Positions 1 through 8,228 of a stretch of DNA of 17,621 bases are shown here, piece after piece. The stretch's first letter is position 1. The number at the start of each line of letters is the position of its first letter. Origin of the DNA: Streptomyces sp. MUM 178J (GTDB lineage: Bacteria; Actinomycetota; Actinomycetes; Streptomycetales; Streptomycetaceae); NCBI RefSeq assembly GCF_022414575.1, contig NZ_JADWYQ010000076.1, positions 1-17,621 on the forward strand. Direction: 5' to 3'. The notes below the pieces were generated by a model, which had not been told where the DNA came from, did no database searches, and saw nothing but the letters and a program-made list of their open reading frames with translations. A program made the position numbers and the translations under genes.

Positions 1-919
1 GGGCCGCGGCCAGCCGCAGCAGGCCGTCGGCGGCGACCAGGGCGCGGCGCCGCCGGGGCACCGCGGCTCGGCGGCGCAGCACGGCGTACCCGGTGGCGGC
101 CACGGCGTCCAGGATGCCGCCGTACAGGACGGACGCGGTGCGGATGCAGGGCCGGGAGACCGGGTCGAGCATGGCGATGCCGGGCGCGGCCCGCCGATAC
201 GCGGCACGGGTGAGGTTCTCGAACTCCCGCAGCGCGGCGGTGACGCGGCGGTCGTCGCGGCCGGTGTCCCGGCAGTGGTGCAGCAGGTCGCGATGGACGC
301 CGTGGGCGTGCAGAAGGTCCTGCGGGAGGTAGACCCGGCCGCGGTCGAGGTCCTCCCCCACGTCCCGCAGGAAATTGGTGAGCTGGAAGGCGACGCCGAG
401 CTCGGCGGCGTGGGGCGCGGCCTCCTGACGGGGTGTCACCGTGCCGAGTACGGGCAGCATCTGCAGGCCGATCACCGCCGCGGAGCCGTGCATATAGCGG
501 CGCAGGTCGGCGTGGGTGGCGTACGAGGTGACCGTCAGGTCGCTGCGCATGGAGGCGAGGAAGTCGGCGAAGTGACGGTGGTCGACAGCGTGGCGGCGTG
601 CGGTGTCGGCGAGGGCCCGCACCACCGGCTCGGCCCCGTCGCCGCCGGCCAGACCGCGGGCGAGGTCGTCGTCCAGCCGGTCCAGGGCGCGTGCGCGTTC
701 CTCCGGACCCGCGTCGCTGTCGAGGGAGTCGACGATGTCGTCGGCCCAGCGGGCGAAGCCGTACAGCGCGTGGACGGCGGGGCGCCGGTCCGGTGTGAGC
801 AGCCGGGTGGCGAGGAAGTAGGTGCGTCCGTGCCGGGCGTTGAGTTCCCGGCAGCGGGTGTAGGCGGCGCGCAGGTCGGGGTCGGTGATGCCGGCGGCGT
901 CCAGCTCCCGAGCGGTCAT
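1..919 (-). CDS. crtB: Phytoene synthase CrtB (3' end outside window)
   Basis: Condenses two geranylgeranyl diphosphates head-to-head to phytoene, the first committed carotenoid step, by family knowledge. The frame is open from an ATG at 919 to the window edge (306 codons), so the C-terminus is missing. Visible squalene/phytoene synthase motifs are the first Asp-rich box DDIVD (residues 60-64, after YGFARWA) and the second box LRDVGED followed by LDRGRVYLP (about 184-199). The conserved late block RPCIRTA...LYGGILD is also present. The start overlaps the crtI stop in an ATGA junction, with GGAAGGAG (revcomp of 927-934) seven bases upstream, so it is probably translated by coupling as the third gene of crtE-crtI-crtB. 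In other Streptomyces crtV follows; that part lies outside the window. Confidence 0.95.
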   Translation of the reverse strand, partial: MTARELDAAGITDPDLRAAYTRCRELNARHGRTYFLATRLLTPDRRPAVHALYGFARWADDIVDSLDSDAGPEERARALDRLDDDLARGLAGGDGAEPVVRALADTARRHAVDHRHFADFLASMRSDLTVTSYATHADLRRYMHGSAAVIGLQMLPVLGTVTPRQEAAPHAAELGVAFQLTNFLRDVGEDLDRGRVYLPQDLLHAHGVHRDLLHHCRDTGRDDRRVTAALREFENLTRAAYRRAAPGIAMLDPVSRPCIRTASVLYGGILDAVAATGYAVLRRRAAVPRRRRALVAADGLLRLAAA

Positions 920-2469
920 GGACGGGCTCCTTCCGGACGGGGACGTGCCGGTGCACGCCCCGAGGCGGTCGTACGGCGTACGCCGGTGATGCGGGCGGCG
1001 GCCAGCTTCCCCGACAGCAGCACGGGCGGCACTCCGACGCCGGGCGTGGTGCCGCAGCCGGCCAGAACGGCGTTGGCGGTGCCGCGCACCAGGTTGCGCG
1101 GGCGGAACGGGCCGGTCTGGGCGAAGCTGTGGGCGGCGGAGAACGGCGTGCCGGCGGCGTGCCCGCGCGCGGTCCAGTCGGCCGGTGTCACCAGGCACTC
1201 CTCCTCGATGGCCGCGGCGATGCCGTCGAGTCCCCGGCGTTCCAGCTCGCGCAGCAGCGCGTCGCGGTAGCGGGGGCCGAGGTCGTGCCACTCGGCCGCG
1301 CCGGGGCCGATGCCGGTGTGGGGGCAGGGCGCCAGAACGTAGTGCAGATGGCGACCCGGCGGGGCCAGGCCCGGGTCGGTGGCGGTGGGACGGGTGATCA
1401 GCAGGGAGGGGTCGCGCATCAGCTCGCCGGTGCGGGTGAGTTCGTCGAAGGTGCGCCGCCAGGAGTGGCCGAAGGACAGGGTGTGGTGGGCCAGTCGCGG
1501 CCAGGTGCGGTCGCAGCCCGCGTGCAGGACGACCGCCGAAGGGGCGTGCCGCAGCCGCAGCGGACGGCGCGGGGTACGGCCCAACAGGCGGTAGGTCACC
1601 GGCAGGTCGGGGGTGAGGACGACGGCGTCGCAGGGGATGCGCTCCTGGTCGGTGATCACTGCCGTGATGCGTTCGCCGGACCGTTCGAGTCGGGTGACCG
1701 CCCGGCCGTAGCGGAGGGTCGCGCCGGCCGCCTCGGCCGCCTCGGCCATGGCCCGCGGCAGGGCGTGCATGCCGCCTCGCGGGAAGTACACGCCGGCGAC
1801 GGTGTCCATGTACGCGATGACCGCGTAGGCGGCCAGAGCACGCGCCGGGGGCACACCCGCATACAGGGCCTGGAAGGTGAAGACGCGGCGCAGCCGCTCG
1901 TCGCGCAGACGGCGCGCGACCCCTGCCTCCCAGCGGCCGAAGCCGCCGAGCGCGGCGAGCCGGACAAGGTCGGGGCCGAGCAGCTGCCAGGGCGAGTCGA
2001 AGTCGGCGTCGAGGAACCGGTGCCGCTCGGCGCGGTACAGCGCGGTCAGCCAGCGGCGCAGCCGTCGGTAGCCGGCCGCCTCGGCGGGTCCGGCGAAGCG
2101 TTCCACCTCCGTCTCCATCGCGTCGGCGTCGGTGTGCACGTCGAGGGTGCTGCCGTCGGCGAAGGACGCCCGGTAGGCGGGGTGCAGTGGAATCAGCTCC
2201 ACGCGGTCGCGCAGCGAGGCGCCGACCGCGGCGAACGCCTCGTCGGCGATCTCGGGCATGGTGAGCACGGTGGGGCCGGTGTCGACGTGGTAGCCGCCGC
2301 GGACCAGTCGGCCGGCGCGGCCGCCGGGTCCGGCGTCGCGTTCCACGACGGTCACCCGGCGTCCCGCGCCGAGCAGATGGAGGGCGGCGGAGAGGCCGGC
2401 CAGGCCGGCGCCGACGACCACCACGTGATCGGTCGGTCCCTTGATCGTTCTCGTGGCCGCTGCCGTCAC
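916..2469 (-). CDS. crtI: Phytoene desaturase CrtI
   Basis: FAD-dependent desaturase of 517 residues that introduces four double bonds into phytoene to give lycopene (known for the bacterial CrtI family). The N-terminal dinucleotide-binding fold is plain: [10 protein letters not shown] (GAGLAG at 20-25), an acidic residue E43 ending the second strand, then GPGGRAG. The C-terminal FAD/CrtI signature, with [13 protein letters not shown] and LLSGKLAA, is at about 469-492. Length is typical. The start is GTG at 2469, overlapping the crtE TGA stop (GTGA), with GGAGG (revcomp of 2477-2481) seven bases upstream. The stop overlaps crtB by four bases. Both junctions imply one coupled operon. The protein ends in a short Arg/Pro-rich tail of about 20 residues with no obvious function. 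Confidence 0.95.
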   Translation of the reverse strand: MTAAATRTIKGPTDHVVVVGAGLAGLSAALHLLGAGRRVTVVERDAGPGGRAGRLVRGGYHVDTGPTVLTMPEIADEAFAAVGASLRDRVELIPLHPAYRASFADGSTLDVHTDADAMETEVERFAGPAEAAGYRRLRRWLTALYRAERHRFLDADFDSPWQLLGPDLVRLAALGGFGRWEAGVARRLRDERLRRVFTFQALYAGVPPARALAAYAVIAYMDTVAGVYFPRGGMHALPRAMAEAAEAAGATLRYGRAVTRLERSGERITAVITDQERIPCDAVVLTPDLPVTYRLLGRTPRRPLRLRHAPSAVVLHAGCDRTWPRLAHHTLSFGHSWRRTFDELTRTGELMRDPSLLITRPTATDPGLAPPGRHLHYVLAPCPHTGIGPGAAEWHDLGPRYRDALLRELERRGLDGIAAAIEEECLVTPADWTARGHAAGTPFSAAHSFAQTGPFRPRNLVRGTANAVLAGCGTTPGVGVPPVLLSGKLAAARITGVRRTTASGRAPARPRPEGARP

Positions 2470-4172
2470 CGGCTTCCCTCCGGTCCCGTGGCGGCGAGCG
2501 CGGCGGCGGTCTGCGGATCGGCTGCCCGGTCCGCCGGACCGATGGCCGGACCCGCCGAGTCTGCAGCCGGACCCGCCGAGCCGGTGGCCGAGCAGGAGCT
2601 CGGACCCGCCAGATCGACCGCCGCGCCGATGACCGGACCGGCCACTGGGCCCGTGGCCGAATCGGTGGCCGAATCAGCCACTGGGTCCGCCGGACCGATG
2701 GCCGGACCCGCCGAGTCTGCAGCCGGACCCGCCGAGCCGGTGGCCGAGCAGGAGCTCGGACCCGCCAGATCGACCGCCGCGCCGATGACCGGACCGGCCA
2801 CTGGGCCCGTGGCCGGACCGGCTCCAGGGCCGGTGGCCGGGTCGGATGTCGAGGGCCCGTCGGCTGGTTCGGACACATGGCCGGGCGCGCCGGTGATCTC
2901 GGCGAGCAGCACACGCAGCACGGCCGCCGGCCCCGGCTCCAGCCCTGCCGCGGCGAGGTGACGCAGAGACAGGCGGGACAGCCGCTCGATCCTCTGCCGG
3001 ACCAGGTCCCGGGCGCCCGTGGCGATCACGACGTCCCGCACCCGGTCCAGTGCGTCCTCGGTGAGGTCGGCCCTGCCGAGCGACGCGTCCAGGACGCCGA
3101 GCGCGGCCGAGTCGCCCTCAGCGGCGCGGGCGCGGGCCACGGCCATGACGTACGTGGGCCTGCCCGCGGACACGTCACCGCCGGACGGCTTGCCCGTGAC
3201 GGCGGGGTCGGCGAAGAGGTCGTCGAGGTCGTCCCGGAGCTGGAAGGCGAGACCGGCGCAGCGTCCGGCCCGGCACAGCGCCCGCGTGGCGGCCGTTCCG
3301 GCGCCTGCCAGGGCGGCCCCGGCTTCCAGGGGGCGCTTGACGGTGTACAGGGCGCTCTTGAGGCTGGCGGCGCGCAAGGCGTGGCTGACCGTCAGCCGCG
3401 CGGTGGCATGGCCCCGTACGTCGAGGTACTGGCCGGCGACCATCTCCGTCCGCGTGGTGCGCCACATGGCGCGGAGCCGGTCCACGGCGCCCGGTGGCAG
3501 GGCGCCGCCGTCGAGCAGGAGGTCGGTCATCATGTCGTCCGCCCACGCCAGGGCCAGGTCTCCGGCGAGCACCGCGGCCGCCTCCCCCAGCCGCCGCGCC
3601 GTGCCGGGCGCACGGTCCGGCGCACCGCCGGGCGCTGAGTGGCCGTACTGGCGGGCGACGGCGGTGTGCAGCGCGGGGCGGCCCCGGCGCATGGGCGCGG
3701 CGTCCATCACATCGTCGTGGACAAGCGCGCACGTCTGCAGCAGTTCCAGTGCCGCGCCGGCCCGCAGCGCCGCGCGGACCTGCGCCGGATCGCCGCCGCC
3801 GCAGGCGCGCAGCGACCACCAGAGCAGTCGGGGACGGATACGGCGCCCGCCGCGCAGGGTGAAGTCCGCGACGCGTTCGGCGAGATCCCGGGTGAAGAGC
3901 CTGTCCAGCCCGCGGGCACGGTCCAGCCGGGCGGCGAGAACGCGGGCCAGGACCGTCTGGATCGCCGCGGGGACGTCGTCGTCGACGGCGCGGAGGTCGC
4001 TGGCACGGGGGTCGCCGGCGCCGGGATCGCCGGCGCGGGGGTCGACAGCGCCGGGATCGCCGATGCCGGGGTCGCCGGGAAGGTCTCCCTCGCCCCGGCG
4101 CGCGGTCGGCGCGCCGGAGGGTCCGCCCGCCGGGGCCGCCCTGTGCCGGAACGTCGCCTGGGTGAAGCGCAT
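2466..4172 (-). CDS. crtE: Geranylgeranyl diphosphate synthase CrtE with repetitive N- and C-terminal extensions
   Basis: Polyprenyl synthase that makes GGPP for the pathway. The core (about residues 68-430) carries the first Asp-rich motif DDVMD (153-157) followed by MRRGRP. The second is QLRDDLDD (311-318), followed by TGKPSGGD and the GRPTYVMA helix. At 568 residues it is far longer than the usual 330-400. The excess is a N-terminal low-complexity stretch (about 33-60) of GDP-x-x-x-DP repeats and a C-terminal Ala/Gly/Pro/Ser tail (about 435-568) with a 52-residue duplication. The ATG at 4172 has AGAGGAA-type ribosome site at 4182-4189. An internal start beyond the N-terminal repeats is possible but I see no better site. 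First gene of crtEIB, divergent from crtY. Function of the core is secure; the role of the extensions is unknown. Confidence 0.93.
   Translation of the reverse strand: MRFTQATFRHRAAPAGGPSGAPTARRGEGDLPGDPGIGDPGAVDPRAGDPGAGDPRASDLRAVDDDVPAAIQTVLARVLAARLDRARGLDRLFTRDLAERVADFTLRGGRRIRPRLLWWSLRACGGGDPAQVRAALRAGAALELLQTCALVHDDVMDAAPMRRGRPALHTAVARQYGHSAPGGAPDRAPGTARRLGEAAAVLAGDLALAWADDMMTDLLLDGGALPPGAVDRLRAMWRTTRTEMVAGQYLDVRGHATARLTVSHALRAASLKSALYTVKRPLEAGAALAGAGTAATRALCRAGRCAGLAFQLRDDLDDLFADPAVTGKPSGGDVSAGRPTYVMAVARARAAEGDSAALGVLDASLGRADLTEDALDRVRDVVIATGARDLVRQRIERLSRLSLRHLAAAGLEPGPAAVLRVLLAEITGAPGHVSEPADGPSTSDPATGPGAGPATGPVAGPVIGAAVDLAGPSSCSATGSAGPAADSAGPAIGPADPVADSATDSATGPVAGPVIGAAVDLAGPSSCSATGSAGPAADSAGPAIGPADRAADPQTAAALAATGPEGSR
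2529..2815. repeat. 131-bp perfect direct repeat (156-bp period) inside crtE
   Basis: Positions 2529-2659 and 2685-2815 are identical base for base over 131 bp. They are separated by 25 bp, giving a period of 156 bp or exactly 52 codons. In CrtE they encode residues about 453-496 and 505-548, both including [16 protein letters not shown]. The 25-bp spacer itself is built from the same short words (gccactggg, gtggccgaat), so the tract looks like repeated slippage or unequal exchange. The reading frame is kept. A perfect match at this length suggests a recent duplication, or an assembly artefact. Confidence 0.95.
3993..4076. repeat. Short tandem repeats in the crtE 5' region
   Basis: An imperfect array of about 15- to 24-bp units, built from words such as gggatcgccg and gcgggggtcg, encodes residues 33-60 of CrtE as alternating GDPG and DPRA steps. 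It stays in frame and lies just before the isoprenyl synthase core. It probably codes for a flexible, acidic/proline linker. Confidence 0.75.
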
Positions 4173-4417
4173 CGCGGTTGGTTCCTCTCACCCGTCGTCA
4201 CATCGCTCACCTCGAGACACATTCCGCGTGCGGCGCCGCTCCGGATGCGCCGATCGGGCGACGCTCCCGTGGCGCGGGCGTGCGCCGGGACGACACGCCG
4301 CGCACCGCATCTGCTCACCCCGCACGACCGGAAAAGACTGGACGGCGCCGGGCGAACCCCGTCTCGCCCCGGTATGTGCGCAGGAGGCTCGGCGGAAGGC
4401 CGCAGGACCCGCGGACA

Positions 4418-4448
4418 CCGGCTGCACGGTGACGCACCGTGCAGCCGG
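4418..4448. promoter_or_regulatory. 13-bp perfect inverted repeat upstream of crtY
   Basis: CCGGCTGCACGGT (4418-4430), spacer gacgc, then its exact reverse complement (4436-4448). It ends 62 bases before the crtY start, so it could be a dimeric operator or a hairpin in the 5' leader. No run of T follows, and terminator function in front of an operon is unlikely. Confidence 0.7.
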
Positions 4449-4472
4449 CCCAGCTCCCGCGCCGTCGAGCGT

Positions 4473-4490
4473 GGCCTTCGTCAGAAGGCC
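4473..4490. promoter_or_regulatory. Small inverted repeat next to the crtY ribosome site
   Basis: GGCCTTC, spacer gtca, GAAGGCC: a perfect 7-bp stem with a 4-base loop. It ends four bases before the GGAGGG ribosome site of crtY. In RNA this hairpin could affect ribosome access; that is inference. Confidence 0.55.
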
Positions 4491-4510
4491 CCGTGGAGGG
4501 AGCAGCGTTC

Positions 4511-5755
4511 GTGGAACTGAAGGCCGATGTCGCCGTGGTGGGAGCCCGAGCCGCGGGGCTGTCACTCGCGCTGCGGCTGGCCCGGCCGCCCTCGGGGGCG
4601 GCAGAGCTGGACACGGTGCTGTTGGCCGCGCCACCGGGCCCCGCCCGCGCCGCACCGCGCACCTGGTGCTTCTGGGAACCGGCCGGCGGCCCCTACGACG
4701 AGGCGCTGGCCGCATCCTGGCAGCGTCTGCGCGTGCGCGGCCCCGACGGCACGGCCGTGACATCGGCCATCGCGCCGCTGCGCTACAAGATGCTGCGTTC
4801 CGACGCCTTCGAGGAACTGGCCGGCCGCCGGATCGCCGCGAGCGGGCGGGTGTCCAGGGTCGAGGCGGCCGCCGAACGGGTCACGCCGACGCCCGGCGGC
4901 TCCCTGGTGCACGCCCGCCGCACGGACGGCAGCAGCGTTGCCGTCCGCGCCCGCTGGGTGTTCGACTCCCGTCCGCTCACCCGCCTCCCACCCGCGCGTA
5001 CGACGCTGCTGCAGCACTTCCGCGGCTGGTTCGTCCGGGCTCCGCGGCCGGTCTTCGACCCGTCCGCCGTGGAGCTGATGGACTTTCGCACGCCGCAGCC
5101 CGCCCACGGGCTGTCCTTCGGCTATGTGCTGCCTGTCGGCCCGCGGGAAGCGCTCGTGGAGTACACGGAGTTCTCCCGCCGGGTCCTCGGCCCCGCCGCA
5201 TACGACCGCGCGCTGCGGCACTACGCGCAACGCGTGCTCGGCCTGGCCGAATACGAGATCACCGCGTGCGAGCAGGGGGTGATCCCGATGACGGACGCCG
5301 GCTTCGTGCGGCGACCCGCGCCGGGCGTGTTCCGGATCGGGGCCTGCTCCGGCGCCACCCGCCCCTCGACCGGCTACACCTTCAGCGCCGTACAGCGGCA
5401 GGCGGGCGCCGTGGCCTCCGCCCTGCACGCCGGACGGCATCCGATGCCGCCGCCGCCCCACTCCGCCCGCGCCCGCCTCATGGACGCGGTGCTGCTGCAC
5501 GCCCTCGACAGCGGCCGGGTGGACGGCCCGGCCTTCTTCACACGCCTGTTCGGACGTGTGCCCGCACCGCGGCTGCTGCGGTTCCTGGACGGCCGTACCA
5601 GCCTGTCGGAAGACCTCTCCATCGGCGCTCATGTGCCCGTCGCCGCGATGCTCGCCTCCGCTCTCACCCTCCCCTTCGCCCCGCGCCGGAACCTTCCCGC
5701 CGGAGCCTTCCCGCCGCCTGACACCGGAGCCGTACACCATGCCGCTTCTGCGTGA
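4511..5755 (+). CDS. crtY: Lycopene beta-cyclase CrtY
   Basis: Cyclises both ends of lycopene to beta-carotene, by family knowledge. It has 414 residues from the GTG at 4511. I chose this start because GGAGGG lies ten bases upstream and the flavin-binding strand (ADVAVVG) follows at once; the frame is open back to 4439, but that extra segment looks non-coding. CrtY family blocks seen are RTWCFWE near residue 50, DSRPL, the QHFRGWFV block, LMDFRTPQ with SFGYVLP, EQGVIPMTD, and the C-terminal FRIGACSGATRPSTGYTF. The nucleotide-binding loop reads GARAAG rather than the usual GxGxxG pattern. First gene of crtY-crtT-crtU; its 3' end overlaps crtT by 17 bp. Confidence 0.93.
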   Translation: MELKADVAVVGARAAGLSLALRLARPPSGAAELDTVLLAAPPGPARAAPRTWCFWEPAGGPYDEALAASWQRLRVRGPDGTAVTSAIAPLRYKMLRSDAFEELAGRRIAASGRVSRVEAAAERVTPTPGGSLVHARRTDGSSVAVRARWVFDSRPLTRLPPARTTLLQHFRGWFVRAPRPVFDPSAVELMDFRTPQPAHGLSFGYVLPVGPREALVEYTEFSRRVLGPAAYDRALRHYAQRVLGLAEYEITACEQGVIPMTDAGFVRRPAPGVFRIGACSGATRPSTGYTFSAVQRQAGAVASALHAGRHPMPPPPHSARARLMDAVLLHALDSGRVDGPAFFTRLFGRVPAPRLLRFLDGRTSLSEDLSIGAHVPVAAMLASALTLPFAPRRNLPAGAFPPPDTGAVHHAASA

Positions 5756-6479
5756 CGCCCAGCTGACCGACGCCTTCGACCACGCCGCCCGCAGCTACGA
5801 CACGCTGGTGGCCGCCAACCCCGGATACCACGCCCACCTGCGCCGCTCGGCCCGGCGACTGGGCCTCCCACCGGACGGCGCCGGGCTGCGGGTGCTGGAC
5901 CTGGGCTGCGGCACCGGAGCGTCCACGGCCGCCCTGGCCGCCGTGCTGCCCGACGCGGACATCACGGCGGTCGACGCCTCGGGGGGCATGCTCCGCCGGG
6001 CGGCCGCCCGGCCGTGGGCGCGTCCGGTGCGTTTCGTGCACGCGCCGGTGGAGCAGTTGGAGGAGGCCGGGGTGGACGGCCCGTTCGACGCGGTCTTCGC
6101 CGCGTATCTGCTGCGCAACGCCACCGACCCGGACGCCGTGCTCGCCGCGGCCCGCCGGCTGCTCGCCCCGCACGGCCGCCTGGCGGTGCACGAGTACGCG
6201 CTGAGCGGGCGGGCCGCGCACCGCGCGGTGTGGAACGCGGTGTGCGGCGGGCTCGTCCTGCCGGTCGCCGCACTGCTCGGGGACGGGCCGCTCTACCGGC
6301 ATCTGCGGCGCAGCGTCCTCTGCTTTGACACGGTCGGCGCCCTCGGACGGCGGGTGGCGCGTGCCGGGTTCGAACGGGTGCGGGTGCTGCCGCTGCCCGG
6401 CTGGCAGACGGGCATCACACACACGGTGGTGGCCCGCCGGCCGATGGGTCAGGGGACGAGCGAGGAGGACCCGCGATGA
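5739..6479 (+). CDS. crtT: Methyltransferase CrtT of the carotenoid cluster
   Basis: Class I SAM-dependent methyltransferase of 246 residues, UbiE/MenG-like in its layout. SAM motif I is VLDLGCGTG (52-60), with the acidic residue D79 at the end of the next strand. Then come FDAVFAAYLLRN (about 116-127) and the LLAPHGRLAVHEY block. Homologues occupy the middle of crtYTU in other Streptomyces, but their carotenoid substrate is not firmly established as far as I know. The ATG at 5739 lies inside the end of crtY, and a GGAG at about 5726 is a suitable ribosome site. Its stop overlaps the crtU start (ATGA). Confidence 0.87.
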   Translation: MPLLRDAQLTDAFDHAARSYDTLVAANPGYHAHLRRSARRLGLPPDGAGLRVLDLGCGTGASTAALAAVLPDADITAVDASGGMLRRAAARPWARPVRFVHAPVEQLEEAGVDGPFDAVFAAYLLRNATDPDAVLAAARRLLAPHGRLAVHEYALSGRAAHRAVWNAVCGGLVLPVAALLGDGPLYRHLRRSVLCFDTVGALGRRVARAGFERVRVLPLPGWQTGITHTVVARRPMGQGTSEEDPR

Positions 6480-8044
6480 CCGCCGGCGCCCGACGGCCCG
6501 CACACCGCCCCGGCCGGGACCGGCTGGCCCGGCCGCTGTCGGCCCCGCCCGGAGCAGGCCGCGCCGACGCCGCAACAGCGCCGCGCGCCGCGGTCGTCGG
6601 CGGCGGCGTCGCCGGGCTGACCGCAGCGACGGCGCTGGCCGAACGCGGGGTGCGGGTCACCCTGTACGAACGGGAGCGGGTGCTCGGCGGTCGGCTGGCC
6701 GGCTGGCGCACCCGGCTCGCCGACGGCAGCACGGTGACGATGAGCCGGGGATTCCACGCGTTCTTCCGCCAGTACTACAACCTGCGCGCCCTGCTGCGCC
6801 GCACCGACCCGTCCCTGTCCCGGCTCACCGGCCTGCCCGACTATCCCCTGCGCCACGCGGACGGCGGCCACGACAGCTTCCGCCGCGTCCCGCGCACCCC
6901 GCCGCTGAGCGCGCTGGGCTTCGTCGCGCTGAGCCGCTCCTTCCGGGTGCGCGACCTGGCCCGGATGGACGCCCGGGCCGCGCTGCCGCTGCTCGATGTG
7001 CGGGTGCCGGGCGTGTACGACCGGCTCGACCGCATCAGCGCCCATGACTTCCTGGAGGCGATCCGCTTTCCGGCGGCGGCGCGGCATCTGGCCTTCGAGG
7101 TCTTCTCGCGCAGCTTCTTCGCCGATCCACGCCGGCTGTCGGCGGCGGAGATGGCGCTGATGTTCCACATCTACTTCCTCGGCTCGGCCGAGGGCCTGCT
7201 GTTCGACGTGCCGGACGAACCGTTCCCGCAGGCGCTGTGGGACCCGCTCGCCGCGCATCTGACCCGTCTCGGGACCGAGCTGCGGACCTCGACCGCGGTC
7301 GAGGCGGTCAGGGTGCTGCCCGCCGGCGGCTTCGCCGTGGCCGCCTCCCGGGGCGCGGAGGAGCGCTGCGACGCCGTGGTGCTGGCCCTCGACCCGGGAG
7401 CGCTGCGTGCCGTCGTGGCCCGGTCCGAGGAGCTCGGCGACGCGGAGTGGCGCGAGCGGGTGGCGCGGCTGCGCACCGCACCGCCGTTCCTGGTGTCACG
7501 TCTGTGGCTGGACCGGCCCGTCCGAGGCGACCGGCCCGGATTCCTGGGTACGGGCGGCTACGGCCCGCTGGACAACGTGAGCGTCCTGAACCGCTGGGAG
7601 GGCGAGGCCGCCCGCTGGGCCGCCCGCACGGGCGGATCGGTGGTGGAACTGCACGCCTACGCGCTGCCCGGAGACGCCGACCGGGAGGTCCGGCAGAAGG
7701 AACTGCTCGGGGAACTGCACCGGATCTACCCGGAGACACGCGGCGCACGGGTGGTGGACGCCCGCCACGAATGGCGCGCCGACTGTCCGTTGTTCCCGGT
7801 GGGCGGATACGGCGACCGGCCGGCCGTGCGCACGCCCACACCGGGCCTGGTCGTCGCGGGCGACACCGTGCGCACCGGTCTGCCCGTGGCGCTGATGGAA
7901 CGTGCGGCTGCCAGCGGCTTCCTCGCCGCCAACGCGCTGCTGAGCCGCTGGGGCCTGCGCGGCCATCCGCTGTGGACGGTGCCGGACCGGGGCCGCGGGG
8001 CGCTGCTGCGGTGGATGGCCTCGCGGTCGGCACACCGGGGGTGA
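6476..8044 (+). CDS. crtU: Carotene desaturase/methyltransferase CrtU (isorenieratene synthase)
   Basis: FAD-dependent enzyme of 522 residues. In Streptomyces and Brevibacterium its relatives turn the beta-rings of beta-carotene into aromatic rings with a methyl shift, giving isorenieratene. The FAD fold starts late, at VVGGGVAGLTAA (GGGVAG 42-47), after a Pro/Arg/Ala-rich leader of about 35 residues. E65 and GGRLAGW (71-77) follow. A FHAFFRQYYNLR block comes next, and the C-terminal FAD motif VVAGDTVRTGLPVALMERA lies at about 458-476. The ATG overlaps the crtT stop, with GAGGAGG at 6462-6468 seven bases upstream. An end product of isorenieratene for this cluster is inferred from its presence beside crtY. 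Confidence 0.9.
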   Translation: MTAGARRPAHRPGRDRLARPLSAPPGAGRADAATAPRAAVVGGGVAGLTAATALAERGVRVTLYERERVLGGRLAGWRTRLADGSTVTMSRGFHAFFRQYYNLRALLRRTDPSLSRLTGLPDYPLRHADGGHDSFRRVPRTPPLSALGFVALSRSFRVRDLARMDARAALPLLDVRVPGVYDRLDRISAHDFLEAIRFPAAARHLAFEVFSRSFFADPRRLSAAEMALMFHIYFLGSAEGLLFDVPDEPFPQALWDPLAAHLTRLGTELRTSTAVEAVRVLPAGGFAVAASRGAEERCDAVVLALDPGALRAVVARSEELGDAEWRERVARLRTAPPFLVSRLWLDRPVRGDRPGFLGTGGYGPLDNVSVLNRWEGEAARWAARTGGSVVELHAYALPGDADREVRQKELLGELHRIYPETRGARVVDARHEWRADCPLFPVGGYGDRPAVRTPTPGLVVAGDTVRTGLPVALMERAAASGFLAANALLSRWGLRGHPLWTVPDRGRGALLRWMASRSAHRG

Positions 8045-8107
8045 GGGCGAAGGACGCGGGCCGCCGCCGCAGGGCGCCGAAGGGCCCGTCTTCCTTCCGC
8101 ATCCGGG

Positions 8108-8216
8108 ACCGGCCGTCCGCGGGAGGTGTCCTGACCGGGCCGTCGAAGGATCACAACCGGGCCGTCAAAGGATGCTGACCGGCCTTCAGAGGATGAGGAT
8201 GCTGACCGGTCGGTCG
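8108..8216. repeat. Degenerate 22-27-bp tandem repeats between crtU and the photolyase gene
   Basis: The convergent gap 8045-8228 contains four units and a partial one that all begin ACCGG and mostly continue to a GGATG-like end. They start at 8108, 8134, 8156, 8178 and 8205. Units two and three share ACCGGGCCGTC then (G/A)AAGGAT. There is no gene here. I see no strong terminator hairpin, although transcripts from both sides must end in or near this gap. Confidence 0.6.
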
Positions 8217-8228
8217 TCGGGCGGCTCC

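Larger units (their letters stand above)
4173..4510. promoter_or_regulatory. Divergent crtE/crtY control region
   Basis: This 338-bp stretch has no gene and must hold the start signals for both carotenoid operons. I could not assign -35/-10 boxes with confidence. Visible elements are the crtE ribosome site (4182-4189, minus strand), a 19-bp motif at 4246-4264 that recurs upstream of the photolyase gene, a 13-bp perfect inverted repeat at 4418-4448, a 7-bp inverted repeat at 4473-4490, and the crtY ribosome site GGAGGG at 4495-4500. In other Streptomyces such clusters are switched by light through LitR and the ECF sigma factor LitS; whether that holds here is inference. Confidence 0.6.

Noticed and set aside
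275..1270. Long plus-strand open frame opposite crtB and crtI
   Set aside because: Antisense shadow of two well-supported genes; translation is Val/Gly-rich without motifs.
2529..2815. CRISPR-like appearance of the crtE repeats
   Set aside because: Only two long copies, in frame inside a coding region, no unique equal-length spacers and no cas genes.
1129..2961. 610-codon plus-strand frame opposite crtI and the crtE tail
   Set aside because: Shadow frame kept open by GC bias; its repeated end is just the crtE repeat read backwards.
3019..5721. 900-codon plus-strand frame crossing crtE, the control region and crtY
   Set aside because: Spans two real genes on opposite strands plus their promoter region; Arg/Ala/Pro-rich with no domain.
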